The translations under genes and the position numbers were made by a program. 64,000 nt of DNA from Luteimonas panaciterrae (GTDB taxonomy: Bacteria > Pseudomonadota > Gammaproteobacteria > Xanthomonadales > Xanthomonadaceae), in assembly GCF_020511115.1 (NCBI RefSeq), contig NZ_JAJAVH010000014.1:94648-158647 (forward strand), written 5' to 3'. The notes under the pieces were generated by a model. It saw nothing but the letters and a program-made list of their open reading frames with translations. It was not told the DNA's origin and ran no database searches. Each line of letters opens with the position of its first letter. Position 1 is the first letter of the stretch. This document shows, one piece after another, positions 26,241 through 35,616 of the stretch.

Positions 26241-27227
26241 TCAGCCGAGCAGATGCGTCACGCCAGCGCGCTCTTCCTCAAGCTCCGCCAGTGTCTTGTC
26301 CATGCGCTCGCGGCTAAAAGCATCGACCTCGAGATTCTGCACGCGGGTGTATTCACCATTGGCCGTGGTCACCGGCACGCCGTAGATCACGCCTTCCGGA
26401 ATACCGTAGCTGCCGTCGGACGGCACGCCCATCGTCACCCACTTGCCATTGCTGCCCAGCACCCAGTCGCGCACGTGGTCGATGGCGGCGTTGGCGGCCG
26501 AAGCGGCCGACGACAGGCCGCGCGCCTCGATGATCGCGGCGCCGCGCTTGCCGACCTGCGGGATGAAGGTGTCGCTGTTCCAGGCCGCGTCGTTGATCTT
26601 GTCCTTCAGCGAAGCACCGCCAGCGGTGGCGAAACGGTAGTCCGGATACATGGTCGGGCTGTGGTTGCCCCACACGATCAGCTTCTCGATGTCGCCGACG
26701 GCGACGCCGGCCTTGATGGCGAGCTGGCTGAGCGCGCGGTTGTGGTCCAGGCGCAGCATCGCGGTGAAGTTCTTCGCCGGCAGGTCCGGCGCCGACTTCA
26801 TGGCGATGTAGGCATTGGTGTTGGCCGGATTGCCGACCACCAGCACCTTCACGTTGCGGCTGGCGACTTCGTTCAGCGCCTTGCCCTGTTCGGTGAAGAT
26901 CTTAGCGTTTTCCAGCAGCAGATCCTTGCGCTCCATGCCCGGGCCGCGCGGCTTGGCGCCGACCAGCAGGGCGACGTCGACGTCCTTGAACGCGACCTTC
27001 GGATCATCGGTGCCGATCACGCCGGCCAGCAGCGGGAACGCGCAGTCTTCCAGCTCCATGATCACGCCCTTGAGCGCGGCCTGGGCCTTGTCGATCGGCA
27101 GTTCCAGCAGCTGCAGGATCACGGGCTGGTCCTTGCCGAGCATTTCGCCGGAAGCGATGCGGAACAGCAGGGCGTAGCCGATCTGGCCGGCGGCGCCGGT
27201 GACGGCAACACGGAGTGGAGTCTTCAT
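26241..27227 (-). CDS. mdh: Malate dehydrogenase
   Basis: 328 residues, NAD-dependent oxidation of malate to oxaloacetate in the TCA cycle. Visible are the Rossmann motif [20 protein letters not shown], substrate arginines in [25 protein letters not shown], and the catalytic His in [15 protein letters not shown]. The sequence is of the GAAGQIGY class of about 328 residues found in Xanthomonas and other beta/gammaproteobacteria rather than the E. coli type. Last in a co-oriented series aminotransferase, glutaredoxin-like, mdh. Confidence 0.96.
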   Translation of the reverse strand: MKTPLRVAVTGAAGQIGYALLFRIASGEMLGKDQPVILQLLELPIDKAQAALKGVIMELEDCAFPLLAGVIGTDDPKVAFKDVDVALLVGAKPRGPGMERKDLLLENAKIFTEQGKALNEVASRNVKVLVVGNPANTNAYIAMKSAPDLPAKNFTAMLRLDHNRALSQLAIKAGVAVGDIEKLIVWGNHSPTMYPDYRFATAGGASLKDKINDAAWNSDTFIPQVGKRGAAIIEARGLSSAASAANAAIDHVRDWVLGSNGKWVTMGVPSDGSYGIPEGVIYGVPVTTANGEYTRVQNLEVDAFSRERMDKTLAELEEERAGVTHLLG

Positions 27228-27301
27228 GAGGGGGTTCCTTTTGCTGAAGGGTCAAAAGTGAGGGACAAGACCCGCGGCGACGCGGCCGCGGGCCGACGAA
27301 A

Positions 27302-27682
27302 TCAGAGGCGATATCCGAGCGGTTCGAGCAGCTGACGGATTTCGCTGGGCTGGTAGCCATGCACGACGTCCTGCCCGACGATCAGCACCGGCACGCCCTG
27401 CAGACCCATTGCCTGCATCGCCTGGTCGCCTTCGGGCGTGTCGACGTCGAGCATGCGGTAACGCACGTTCGCCAGTTCGAAATCCTTGCGCAGCTTCGCG
27501 CAATAGCCGCACCACTCCGCCATGAGCATCACCACGCCGGTCTCACCGGTACCCATGCGCGGATCGCCGGGTTGCAGCTGCACCTGCGTCTCCGCGCCGG
27601 GCAGGAAGGGCAGCTTCCCGCGCGAGTATTGATACAGACCACCCGCCAGCCCGAGCACCAGCAGCAGGATGAGGATGCGCAT
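27302..27682 (-). CDS. Membrane-anchored glutaredoxin-like protein
   Basis: 126 residues. Residues 1-17 are hydrophobic (ILILLLVLGLAGGLYQYS), a signal anchor or signal peptide without clear cleavage site. The glutaredoxin fold follows with a dithiol motif CGYC (Cys58, Cys61 in MAEWCGYCAKLRKDF) and cis-Pro in LQGVPVLIVG. It should act as a thiol-disulfide protein at the periplasmic face. It lies between the aminotransferase and mdh genes on the same strand. Confidence 0.85.
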   Translation of the reverse strand: MRILILLLVLGLAGGLYQYSRGKLPFLPGAETQVQLQPGDPRMGTGETGVVMLMAEWCGYCAKLRKDFELANVRYRMLDVDTPEGDQAMQAMGLQGVPVLIVGQDVVHGYQPSEIRQLLEPLGYRL

Positions 27683-27715
27683 GCCGATCGCCGTCGTCGT
27701 GTTCTAGCGCCGGAC

Positions 27716-28918
27716 TCAGACGAGTTCGGCGAAGAATTCCTGGAAGCGCTGCAACCCGGGCGCCAGCTGCGGCGTCGGGCAGGTGTAGCTGATGCGCAGC
27801 GCGCGCGGCTCGCCGAACGCCGAGCCCGGCACGCAGGCCACGCCCTTGCTTTCCAGCAGCGCGTTGCAGAGGTCGAAATCGTTCTCGATCTTCTTGCCGT
27901 TGTGCGACTTGCCGAAAGCCACGCTGATGTCCGGAAATGCGTAGAACGCGCCCTGCGGCTTCGGGCAGACCACGCCCGGAATCGCATTGAGCGCGGCGAG
28001 CACCTGATCGCGCTTGGCCTGGAACTCGGCGTTTTTCTGCGTCGGCACGTCCTGCGGCCCGGTCAGCGCGGCGACTGCGGCGGCGGTGACGATTTCCGGA
28101 ATGTTGGTGATGTGGTTGGAGTTGAGCGTGGTGATCGCCTTGGCGATCGATTCCGGCCCGACCATGAAACCGACGCGCCAACCCGGCATGCCGTAGGTCT
28201 TCGACAGCGAATCCATGAAGATCAGGCGATCACGCAGTTCCGGGCGGAAATGCAGGAAGTTGTGGTAGCCGATGCCGTCGAACACCATGCGGTTGTAGAT
28301 GTCGTCGGTGAGGATCCACGTGTCCGGATACTTGGCCACCACGTCGGCCAGCGCCGCGATTTCTTCCTTCGTGTACACCATGCCCGTCGGGTTGGACGGG
28401 TTGTTGAACAGGAAGAGCTTGGGCTTCTTCGCCAGCGCGGCGTCGAGTTGTGCCGGCGTGAGCTTGTAATCCTGCTCGGGCGGGCACGGCAGCAGCTGGA
28501 TGTCGGCGTTGAGGATCTCGGCGATGTCGAGATAGCTGGTCCAGTACGGCGTCGGGAACGCGAAGCCGTCGCCTTCGTCCAGGATCGCGTCGCAGATGTT
28601 GTACAGCACGTGCTTGGCGCCGATGCCGGTGGCGCAATTGGCGCGCGTGTAGCCGGTCAGGCCGACCTGTTCGATGTGCTTGAGAAAGGCATCCAGCAGC
28701 GCGTCGGCGCCGCGATTGCTGCCGTATTGGCCGGAATCCTTCTCCAGCGCCGCGCGCGCGGCTTCGTACACGTGCGGACCGGGGAGGAAGTTGGGAACGC
28801 CGATGGAGAAACTGATGATGTCGCGGCCTTCGGCCTTGAGCTGCTTGGCCTTTTCGGCCACCTGCATGATCGCGCTGGGCTTGGCGCGACCGATGCGCCG
28901 GGAAAGTGCGGGGGGCAT
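27716..28918 (-). CDS. PLP-dependent aminotransferase, aspartate aminotransferase family
   Basis: 400 residues, fold type I, class I aminotransferase. PLP-binding Lys is Lys240 in DSLSKTYGMPGWRVGF; other family residues are NNPSNPTGMVY, ILTDDIYNRMVF and the substrate Arg in ALRISYT. The closest recognised group is the AspC/AAT subgroup that moves amino groups between aspartate and 2-oxoglutarate, but kynurenine or aromatic specificity cannot be excluded. With mdh two genes downstream, interconversion of aspartate, oxaloacetate and malate would make sense. Confidence 0.9.
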   Translation of the reverse strand: MPPALSRRIGRAKPSAIMQVAEKAKQLKAEGRDIISFSIGVPNFLPGPHVYEAARAALEKDSGQYGSNRGADALLDAFLKHIEQVGLTGYTRANCATGIGAKHVLYNICDAILDEGDGFAFPTPYWTSYLDIAEILNADIQLLPCPPEQDYKLTPAQLDAALAKKPKLFLFNNPSNPTGMVYTKEEIAALADVVAKYPDTWILTDDIYNRMVFDGIGYHNFLHFRPELRDRLIFMDSLSKTYGMPGWRVGFMVGPESIAKAITTLNSNHITNIPEIVTAAAVAALTGPQDVPTQKNAEFQAKRDQVLAALNAIPGVVCPKPQGAFYAFPDISVAFGKSHNGKKIENDFDLCNALLESKGVACVPGSAFGEPRALRISYTCPTPQLAPGLQRFQEFFAELV

Positions 28919-29035
28919 GGGGGGAGCTTGACCTGGTGGGGACCCCCATCATTGTAACGGCGCGGCCGCCTCCGAGGGGCCTTTCCGCGCCATTTCCCCG
29001 CCGGTTGCGGGTCGCGGCGCCGGATGCCGAGGCGT

Positions 29036-31792
29036 TCAGCGGATCGCCGTGACGCCCGCCGCCTGGTTTGGATTCTGCAATCCCTGCTTCTGCAACAGCT
29101 CGATCTGTGCGAGCAACCCTCCCAGCTCGCGCTGCCTGACCTGCTTGACGAGCGCGCCGGCATGCACGGCGGCGTTGTCGCGCTGATCCTCCGCCGTCAG
29201 CACGCGCACCTCGCTCATGCGGATGGCCAAGGCTTCCAGCGTGTCGGGATGTGTCTCGGCGAACACCACGGCGTTCTTCAGCGCCACGTGGGCCTCCTCT
29301 CCACGATGCAGGGCCGACAAGGCTTCCGCACGCAACGCGTCCACGAGCGCGAGTCCCGATTTCGAATCGTTGTTGCGCAGGATCGGAATGATGCCCTGGA
29401 GCAGCGGCAAGGCTTCATCCGGCTTGCTCTCGCGCAGCGACAGAACCGCCAGCTCCATCTCGATGCAGGCGGTGGTGTAATCCAGCTTGTCGCGACGCGA
29501 CGCCGACAATGCCGCTTGCAGACGTGCCCGCGCGCCCGCGAAATCGCCGCTGTCGCGCAACACCTGCCCAAGACGCATCAGGGCTTCGGCTTCACCACTG
29601 CGGTTCTTCAGCCGCACTTCCACCGCCAGCGCTTCTTCCGCCAGACGGCGTGCTTCCGCGTATTCGCCGCGCAGGCGCAGCAGCTCCGCCATTTCGCGCC
29701 GCGACCACGCGCCCTGCCCTTCCAGACCGTTGCGTTCAGAGACCGTGATCGCGTCGCGATAGCTGGCCAGCGCCGCTGCGGTCTGCCCCATATCGGCCTG
29801 CAAGGTGCCCAGCGCGCTGAGCGTCCAGGCTTCGCGTTCCGGATCGCCGAGCTCGCGCCCGAGCTGCAGAACTATTTCCAGCCGGTTCTTCACTTCGCCG
29901 CGCTTGTCCTGCTCCCAGGCGATGTTGGCGAGATTGGACAACGCGGCGATCTCGCCCGATTTCACGCCCGCGCCCTCGAACAGCACCAGCGCCTGCTGAT
30001 ACAGCGGCGCGGCGCGGGCGAAATCGCCATGATTGAAGTAGTAGCTGCCCAGCTCGTTATGGATGCTCGCCTGCCCCAGCGGATCCCTCAGCTGCCGGTA
30101 CAAGCGGGCCGCCTCGCCGTAGTCGTCCAGAACTGCAGCGTTGTTACCGAGTTTGTCTTGCGCCCATGCGCGATTGCGCAGCGCCAACGCGATCAGGTGC
30201 GGCGCCTGCAATTTCTGCGCACTCTTCAAGGCGCTTTCGGCGGCCGCCAGCAGCGCCGGATAGTCGTCGCGCGCTTCGGCAAGATCGGCCGCGCACAGAT
30301 CCACGCGCGGATCGTTGCCGCTGCCGTTGCGGCGCAGCGCCGCCAAGGTCGCGAGCGCCTGGTTGACGTTGTCACCCTTGGCCTGGGCACGCGCCAGCCC
30401 CAGTCCATATTCGATTTCCTCCGGGTAGAAGCGATACAGCGCCTGATAGGTCTCGATCGCCTGCGGCCAGGATTTCTCCGCTTCGTACATCTGCGCTTCC
30501 AGCGCCAGGCGCATCTCGCGCGGCGCGCCGCCCGCGCGCGTGAGCGCGGTGCGCGCGACCTCGGCCGCACGCTGACCATAGCCCTGCTCCTGCAAGACGC
30601 GCGAAAGCGCCAGCTGCGCTGGCAGGAACTCCGGCGCGCGCGCCACCGCCGCGCTCAGGCGCGTGCGCGCGGCATTGCCATCGCCGCGGCGCGCGGCGAG
30701 CACGCCCTCAGCGTAGTTCTCCAGCACTTCGGCATCGTCGCTGGACGTGGCCTTGCGCGTGGCGGCGAACGCGGTGGTCAGGCGTTGCAGACCGAGATCC
30801 TGGCGCAAGCGTTCGCCGGCAGCGCTCGCCAGTTCGCCGAGACGGCTGCGATCGCCTTCGACCTCGATGGTGTGCAGAACGGCACCGGTGACGGCATCGA
30901 ACACCTGCAATTCCACGCCGAGCTTGCCCGGCGCTTGCGCGGAGAGATCGCGGTAGCGCCCGGCGATGGCCAGACCGACACCCACCTGGTTGTGCAGACG
31001 TTCCAGCAAATCGCGATCGGGCTCCTTGCCGGCGCCGAGCGGCGCCAGTTCCGACAGACGACGACCCGAAACGATCTGCAGGCTTTCATTCAGCGCAAGC
31101 TCGTGATCCAGCAGCTCCGACAACGCCGCGCCCAGCCATGCGCCACCAGTGCCCGGATTGCCAGCATCGGCGGGGCCGACATCGAACAGCGCGACCAAGG
31201 TCGAACCGTCGATCGCGGTCCCGGAGACGTTCACCGGCGTGGCCGCGGGGCGCATCCACCACCACGCGCCCGCCAGTGCGACGACCAGCAATGCCGCCAG
31301 GGCGGACCATGCCCACGCATGACCACGCCGCTTTGACGCAACGGCCGGAGCCGGCGGCACAGCATCGACGAGCGTGATGTCCGGTGTCTCCCGCGACGAA
31401 ACCGTCGTTACGCTCGCGACGCCATCGCCGTCTTCATCACTGGCTTCCGCGGCAACGGATTCGCTCTCGGCGATCTTCTGCACGGGCGCGATGAACCGGT
31501 ACCCCTGCTTGGGCACGGTCTGGATGTAGGCCTCCTCCCCATCGCTCTGCCCGAGCGCGCGACGCACCTGCCAGATGTGGCGGCCGAGGCTCGCATCGGT
31601 GACGACCGTGTTCGGCCACAAGGTGGCGAAGAACACATCGCGCCCGACCAGTTCGCCCGCATGGCGCACCAGCAATAGCAAGGTATCGAACACCTTCGGC
31701 GGCAGCTCGACGATTTGTTGTTCGCGCCAGAGCCGGCGCTGATCGGCTTCCAGCAGAAAGCCGCCGAATCGATATGCCTCTTTCGCGGCCAT
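29036..31792 (-). CDS. CadC-type winged-helix regulator with TPR domain
   Basis: 918 residues. Residues 8-104 form an OmpR/PhoB-type DNA-binding domain (LPPKVFDTLLLLVRHAGELV, then WPNTVVTDASLGRHIWQVRR and TVPKQGYRF). A single membrane helix spans about residues 158-180 (WSALAALLVVALAGAWWWM). Beyond it, a TolB-like segment and then at least eight TPR-type repeats fill the C-terminal 500 residues. This layout resembles CadC-like one-component regulators of Xanthomonadaceae in which the periplasmic part senses a signal and the cytoplasmic part binds DNA directly. It is divergent from the lipoprotein gene at 32021 and may control it. Confidence 0.88.
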   Translation of the reverse strand: MAAKEAYRFGGFLLEADQRRLWREQQIVELPPKVFDTLLLLVRHAGELVGRDVFFATLWPNTVVTDASLGRHIWQVRRALGQSDGEEAYIQTVPKQGYRFIAPVQKIAESESVAAEASDEDGDGVASVTTVSSRETPDITLVDAVPPAPAVASKRRGHAWAWSALAALLVVALAGAWWWMRPAATPVNVSGTAIDGSTLVALFDVGPADAGNPGTGGAWLGAALSELLDHELALNESLQIVSGRRLSELAPLGAGKEPDRDLLERLHNQVGVGLAIAGRYRDLSAQAPGKLGVELQVFDAVTGAVLHTIEVEGDRSRLGELASAAGERLRQDLGLQRLTTAFAATRKATSSDDAEVLENYAEGVLAARRGDGNAARTRLSAAVARAPEFLPAQLALSRVLQEQGYGQRAAEVARTALTRAGGAPREMRLALEAQMYEAEKSWPQAIETYQALYRFYPEEIEYGLGLARAQAKGDNVNQALATLAALRRNGSGNDPRVDLCAADLAEARDDYPALLAAAESALKSAQKLQAPHLIALALRNRAWAQDKLGNNAAVLDDYGEAARLYRQLRDPLGQASIHNELGSYYFNHGDFARAAPLYQQALVLFEGAGVKSGEIAALSNLANIAWEQDKRGEVKNRLEIVLQLGRELGDPEREAWTLSALGTLQADMGQTAAALASYRDAITVSERNGLEGQGAWSRREMAELLRLRGEYAEARRLAEEALAVEVRLKNRSGEAEALMRLGQVLRDSGDFAGARARLQAALSASRRDKLDYTTACIEMELAVLSLRESKPDEALPLLQGIIPILRNNDSKSGLALVDALRAEALSALHRGEEAHVALKNAVVFAETHPDTLEALAIRMSEVRVLTAEDQRDNAAVHAGALVKQVRQRELGGLLAQIELLQKQGLQNPNQAAGVTAIR

Positions 31793-32020
31793 GCCTTACC
31801 CGAAAACGTGAAGCCGGTCGCCCCTGTGCCGCCATTTTCAGCGATGGCGAAAGAAAAATCACAAAGAAAAGAAATTTTCTTCCGGGCCGGAGCCGATCGC
31901 GATCACTACGGTAGCGCCTCGAATCGCGGCGATGAACAAGCATCGTCGCATTCAGCGAATCCAAGACAGTCGTCCAGACATTTTCATTCACGCATCGGCG
32001 CTTCCACTCGGAGACACCTC

Positions 32021-32632
32021 ATGACCGGCACACCATCACCCGCACTCGTCCTGCTGTTGGCCGCTGCCGCCGCGGGTGCGGGTTGCAGCCAGCGCGACCA
32101 GGATCGCGCACCTGCAACCGGGAACACCGCCACTCACGCATCGCCAGCAGCATCGGCGAAGACCACGCAGGCGCCGAGCCAGGCCAGCGCCACCAAAACC
32201 CTGCTCAAACCCGGCCTGTGGCGGGTCGAAGGACCGGAGTTCAACGCGTTGAGCGAGCAAGGCAAGGTCTACCTGTGCATCGACGCCGCCAGTACGGCGC
32301 TGATCGATCCACCGACGCCCGCGCAGGCCAAATGCACCACCGACCACGGCTCGCCGAAGCCCGGTCTCTATCTGGGCAATTCTGTCTGTCACTTCGAGGA
32401 CAAGGTCGTCACCACGCGCGTGCGCATCGACGGCGACGACCTCTACTTCCGCGACGCCACCATCCAGCCGCTCCCGAGTGACGGCGAGAGCGGCGAAAAG
32501 ATCAGCCACTTCGCCGAACGCGTCGGCGACTGCCAGAAGGATCAGGCACCGGGCACCGCCTACACGCAGGCCTACGGCGAGGACGTCATGCATCCGGTCG
32601 AATTGCCGGAATCCCTGCAAGCAAACGGCTGA
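32021..32632 (+). CDS. Putative lipoprotein, DUF3617-like
   Basis: 203 residues. Lipoprotein signal peptide with lipobox AAGAGCSQ (ALVLLLAAAAAGAGC), an Ala/Thr-rich linker, then TLLKPGLWRVEGPEFNALSE and cysteine-bearing segments (YLCIDAAS, AKCTTDHG, SVCHFEDK, GDCQKDQ) that resemble DUF3617 domains (PGLWE-type start, four cysteines). ATG at 32021 is preceded by GGAG. The function of the family is unknown. The gap after it (32633-32866) holds a GCGGGCC/GGCCCGC hairpin at 32704-32722 with no T run. Confidence 0.72.
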   Translation: MTGTPSPALVLLLAAAAAGAGCSQRDQDRAPATGNTATHASPAASAKTTQAPSQASATKTLLKPGLWRVEGPEFNALSEQGKVYLCIDAASTALIDPPTPAQAKCTTDHGSPKPGLYLGNSVCHFEDKVVTTRVRIDGDDLYFRDATIQPLPSDGESGEKISHFAERVGDCQKDQAPGTAYTQAYGEDVMHPVELPESLQANG

Positions 32633-32866
32633 CACCGCGCCGGTTCTGCATCACTTCAGAGCCGCATCACCTCAAAGGAAGCTTCCGGAAGGATTCGGAA
32701 GCCGCGGGCCAGGACGGCCCGCGTGCATGTCCTGCGCTTGCGCGGACGTGGAAGCGAGTACCGAAATCCCCCACTCGCACCGCCAGAGCCAACCCAGGAA
32801 GGAGAGGCTCGGGCCCTTTCTCCTCACAGCATGCCCCCGCACATCACGTACAGGAGTTTTCGCAGC

Positions 32867-34129
32867 ATGAATTTCCGCCACGCATTGCGCCCCCTTGCGC
32901 TTGCCTGCCTCGTCACCGCGCTGTTCTGTTCCATGGCGCAAGCCCAGGAGGCGGCCGAACAGGAAGCGGCCACCGCGTCCGCTCGCGACATCGACGGCGC
33001 CAAGGATCACCCGCTGGTCGGTCATTACGAAGGCGCCGGCATCCGCGCCTACAAGCAATCCGAATTCGACGAAGCCGCGCTGCTGCAGGCGCCGGTCGAT
33101 TATCAATCGATGGTCGATCGCGACGCCGTCGACGACCGTTCCGGCACCGAATGGCTGAAGCTCGAAGGTCGCCACACCAAGATCCGCTACGAAGCGCCCG
33201 CCGAGCGTTCTTCGCTGGAGCTGTTCCGCAACTACGAAGCAAAGCTCAAGGCCAACGGTTTCGAGCAGGTGTACGCCTGCAACGACAACGCTTGCCTCGC
33301 CGGCGCGCATAAGGACCCGAGCAATCTCGGCGATCTGCTCGACAACTTCGACATCGCCGACAACGGACGCCACTACGCCAACCATGCGCGCTACGGCCTG
33401 TACAAATCGGCGCAGCCGCAAGGCATCACCTACGTCGCGCTGCTGGCTGGTGACAGCGACGAAGCCCACATCCTGCCACGCGTGCTGGTGGACGTGGTGG
33501 AAACCAAGTCGATGGACTCCGACAAGGTCAAGGCCGTCGCACCCGCGGAGAAAGCGCCGGAAGCGCCTATCGTCGAACGCAAGGAACCGGCGATCCAAGA
33601 TCGCGAACCGGTCATCCAGGATCGCGAGCCGAAGATCCAGGACCGGACGCCGGCCGTAAAGGAAGCCCCCGTCGAGGAAAAGAAAGCCGCGACCGACTCG
33701 CTCGGCGAAGCGACGCCGCCCATCCAAAGCAAGGCGCCGGAAGTGAAAACCTCCAGCGCCACCGAAATGGCGAGCGCCATCGCCAGCACCGGCAACATCT
33801 CGGTGTACGGCATCCTCTTCGACTTCGACAAATCCGACATCAAGCCGGAATCCAAACCGCAGCTTGATCAGATCTCCGAACTGCTGAAGAGCGACGGCAC
33901 GCTGAAAGTCGCGGTAATCGGCCACACCGACAGCATGGGTACGCCAGCCTACAACCTGGCGTTGTCGCAACGCCGCGCCAACGCCGTCGTTCAGGCATTG
34001 ACTCGCGATTACGGCATCGCCGGCGATCGCCTGCGGCCGCAAGGCAAGGGTGACACCGAGCCGGTCGCCAGCAACGCCACTGATGCTGGACGCGCGAAGA
34101 ATCGTCGCGTCGAGCTGGCCAGGCTCTAA
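32867..34129 (+). CDS. OmpA-family outer membrane protein with N-terminal DUF4892-like domain
   Basis: 420 residues. Signal peptide MNFRHALRPLALACLVTALF to AQA; N-terminal domain of about 200 residues resembling DUF4892 (DHPLVGHYEGAGIRAYKQSE, GRHTKIRYEA); an acidic/basic linker with three 7-residue repeats of the form xIQDREP encoded at 33590-33652; then an OmpA C-terminal peptidoglycan-binding domain (GILFDFDKSDIKPESKPQLD, VIGHTDSMGTPAYNLALSQR, AKNRRVELARL). It would tether the outer membrane to peptidoglycan. ATG at 32867 has an AGGAG site. Confidence 0.9.
   Translation: MNFRHALRPLALACLVTALFCSMAQAQEAAEQEAATASARDIDGAKDHPLVGHYEGAGIRAYKQSEFDEAALLQAPVDYQSMVDRDAVDDRSGTEWLKLEGRHTKIRYEAPAERSSLELFRNYEAKLKANGFEQVYACNDNACLAGAHKDPSNLGDLLDNFDIADNGRHYANHARYGLYKSAQPQGITYVALLAGDSDEAHILPRVLVDVVETKSMDSDKVKAVAPAEKAPEAPIVERKEPAIQDREPVIQDREPKIQDRTPAVKEAPVEEKKAATDSLGEATPPIQSKAPEVKTSSATEMASAIASTGNISVYGILFDFDKSDIKPESKPQLDQISELLKSDGTLKVAVIGHTDSMGTPAYNLALSQRRANAVVQALTRDYGIAGDRLRPQGKGDTEPVASNATDAGRAKNRRVELARL
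33590..33652 (+). repeat. Three 21-bp in-frame repeats in the OmpA-like gene
   Basis: Codons for (A/V/K)IQD-R-(E/T)-P repeat at 33590-33610, 33611-33631 and 33632-33652. They sit in the linker before the OmpA domain. Confidence 0.8.
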
Positions 34130-34177
34130 GTCAAACCGCGCCCACGCATTCCCGCGAAACCCACGAGTAGCCATTCG

Positions 34178-34630
34178 ATGATGCGCTTTCACAACATTCT
34201 CCTGATGACGTCCCTGGTCTCGTGCGTCGGCATCGCCGATGCCACCGATCGATATCGTTCTTCATCGAACGACGCCTCCACGACGCGCGTCTCTGAAACC
34301 TGCCGCGATTGCGGCACCGTCGAGCGCATCGAACCGGTCGACGCACGCCGGCATCGTCGCGGCAATGCCGTGCTGCGTGCCGTGGGCGGCGCGCTCGGTG
34401 ACATCGCCCTGGACCACATCAACGACGACGTCGCCACCGTCGCGGATGCCGCGCGCGATGCGGCGACGGAAGACAGCGACGCCGACGAAGACGACGGACA
34501 GGACTACGACATCACCGTCCGCATGAACGATGGTCGCCGGCGAGTGATCCGGCAGCACGAGCTTCCCGATCGCATCCGCGAGGGCACGCGCGTGCGCGTG
34601 AGCGGCGACCGCATCGTCGTCGCCCGCTGA
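34178..34630 (+). CDS. Small SlyB-like secreted protein with reduced glycine zipper
   Basis: 150 residues with a signal peptide (FHNILLMTSLVSCVGIADA). The motif CRDCGTVERIEPVDARR is like the CxxCGxVxxI(E) start of Gly-zipper (SlyB/17-kDa antigen) proteins, but the following segment (LRAVGGALGDIALDHIND) has only a remnant of the Gly-zipper. The C-terminal VRMNDGRRRVIRQHELPDRI resembles the small beta domain of that family. Function unknown; envelope location is likely. It follows the OmpA-like gene by 48 bases on the same strand. Confidence 0.72.
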   Translation: MMRFHNILLMTSLVSCVGIADATDRYRSSSNDASTTRVSETCRDCGTVERIEPVDARRHRRGNAVLRAVGGALGDIALDHINDDVATVADAARDAATEDSDADEDDGQDYDITVRMNDGRRRVIRQHELPDRIREGTRVRVSGDRIVVAR

Positions 34631-34669
34631 CCGCACGGACATCCAGGCCCTCCAAGGAACCACTTCTTC

Positions 34670-35569
34670 GTGACACGCCCTCTCAAGATCACCATCGCCG
34701 CCGTGGTCGCGATCGTAGTCCTGGCCATTCTCGCGATTGCGATCGTTTCGCTCTCCGCTGCGAGCAAGCAAGAACGCATCATCGACGTGGCGGTCGCGCC
34801 GATCGTCCATCCCACCACGTCCGCGGCACTCGCGCATGGCGAATATCTGTATCGCTCGCGCGGCTGCATGGAATGCCACGGCGCCGACGGCCACGGACGC
34901 GTCTTCATCGACGATCCCAACGGGCTGTACGTGAAAGCGCCGAACATCACACCCGGCGCCAGCAGTCCGACCGCGAATTACACATCGCGCGACTGGGTGC
35001 GCAGCATCCGCCACGGCCTGAATCCGCAAGGACATCCGCTACTGATCATGCCGAGTGAGGACTACAACCGTCTGACCGACGACGATCTCGCCGCATTGAT
35101 CGCCTACGTGCTCCGCCTGCCACTGGCCCAAGGCGGACAAGCGGAAATCCGGATGCCGCTGATGGTGAAGTTCGCCTACGCCGCGGGCCTGATGCAGGAC
35201 GCGGCCGAGAAGATCGACCATCGCCTGCCGCCCGCGCGACCGGTGCCTGCCGGCGCGACCGCGATGCATGGCGCCTACGTCGCCAACATGTGCATGGGAT
35301 GTCATGGCGCGGATCTGTCCGGCGGCAAGATTCCCGGCGTGCCGCCGGATTGGCCCGCCGCTGCCGATCTGCGGCCGAGTGCCAACGGCGCGATGGCGCG
35401 TTACCGGCAGTCCGATGCCTTCACCAGGATGATGCGCACCGGCTTGCGCCCCGACGGCAGCCAGGTCAGCAAGGTGATGCCCTTCGCGTCGCTGGCGCAA
35501 CTCGACGACACCGACCTGGCTGCCCTGCACCTCTATCTGCAAGCCCTGCCGGCGGCAAATCATCGATGA
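34670..35569 (+). CDS. Dihaem c-type cytochrome
   Basis: 299 residues. N-terminal membrane helix (ITIAAVVAIVVLAILAIAIV) with the rest in the periplasm, and two haem-binding CxxCH motifs, CMECH (Cys66-His70) and CMGCH (Cys208-His212), each in a cytochrome c domain with Met ligands possible at LLIMPSEDY and SKVMPFASL. Electron-transfer protein of unknown partner. GTG start at 34670 with a weak AAGGA upstream. Its TGA overlaps an ATG of the next reading frame (ATGA). Confidence 0.88.
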   Translation: MTRPLKITIAAVVAIVVLAILAIAIVSLSAASKQERIIDVAVAPIVHPTTSAALAHGEYLYRSRGCMECHGADGHGRVFIDDPNGLYVKAPNITPGASSPTANYTSRDWVRSIRHGLNPQGHPLLIMPSEDYNRLTDDDLAALIAYVLRLPLAQGGQAEIRMPLMVKFAYAAGLMQDAAEKIDHRLPPARPVPAGATAMHGAYVANMCMGCHGADLSGGKIPGVPPDWPAAADLRPSANGAMARYRQSDAFTRMMRTGLRPDGSQVSKVMPFASLAQLDDTDLAALHLYLQALPAANHR

Positions 35570-35616
35570 CGACGACGCCACGCAAACAGCGGCCTTCCAA
35601 GCCCGAGGAAACTCCC

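Noticed and set aside
29024..31336. A 770-codon plus-strand open frame opposite the HTH-TPR regulator.
   Set aside because: Arg/Gln-rich shadow of the TPR repeats; no start signal or domain.
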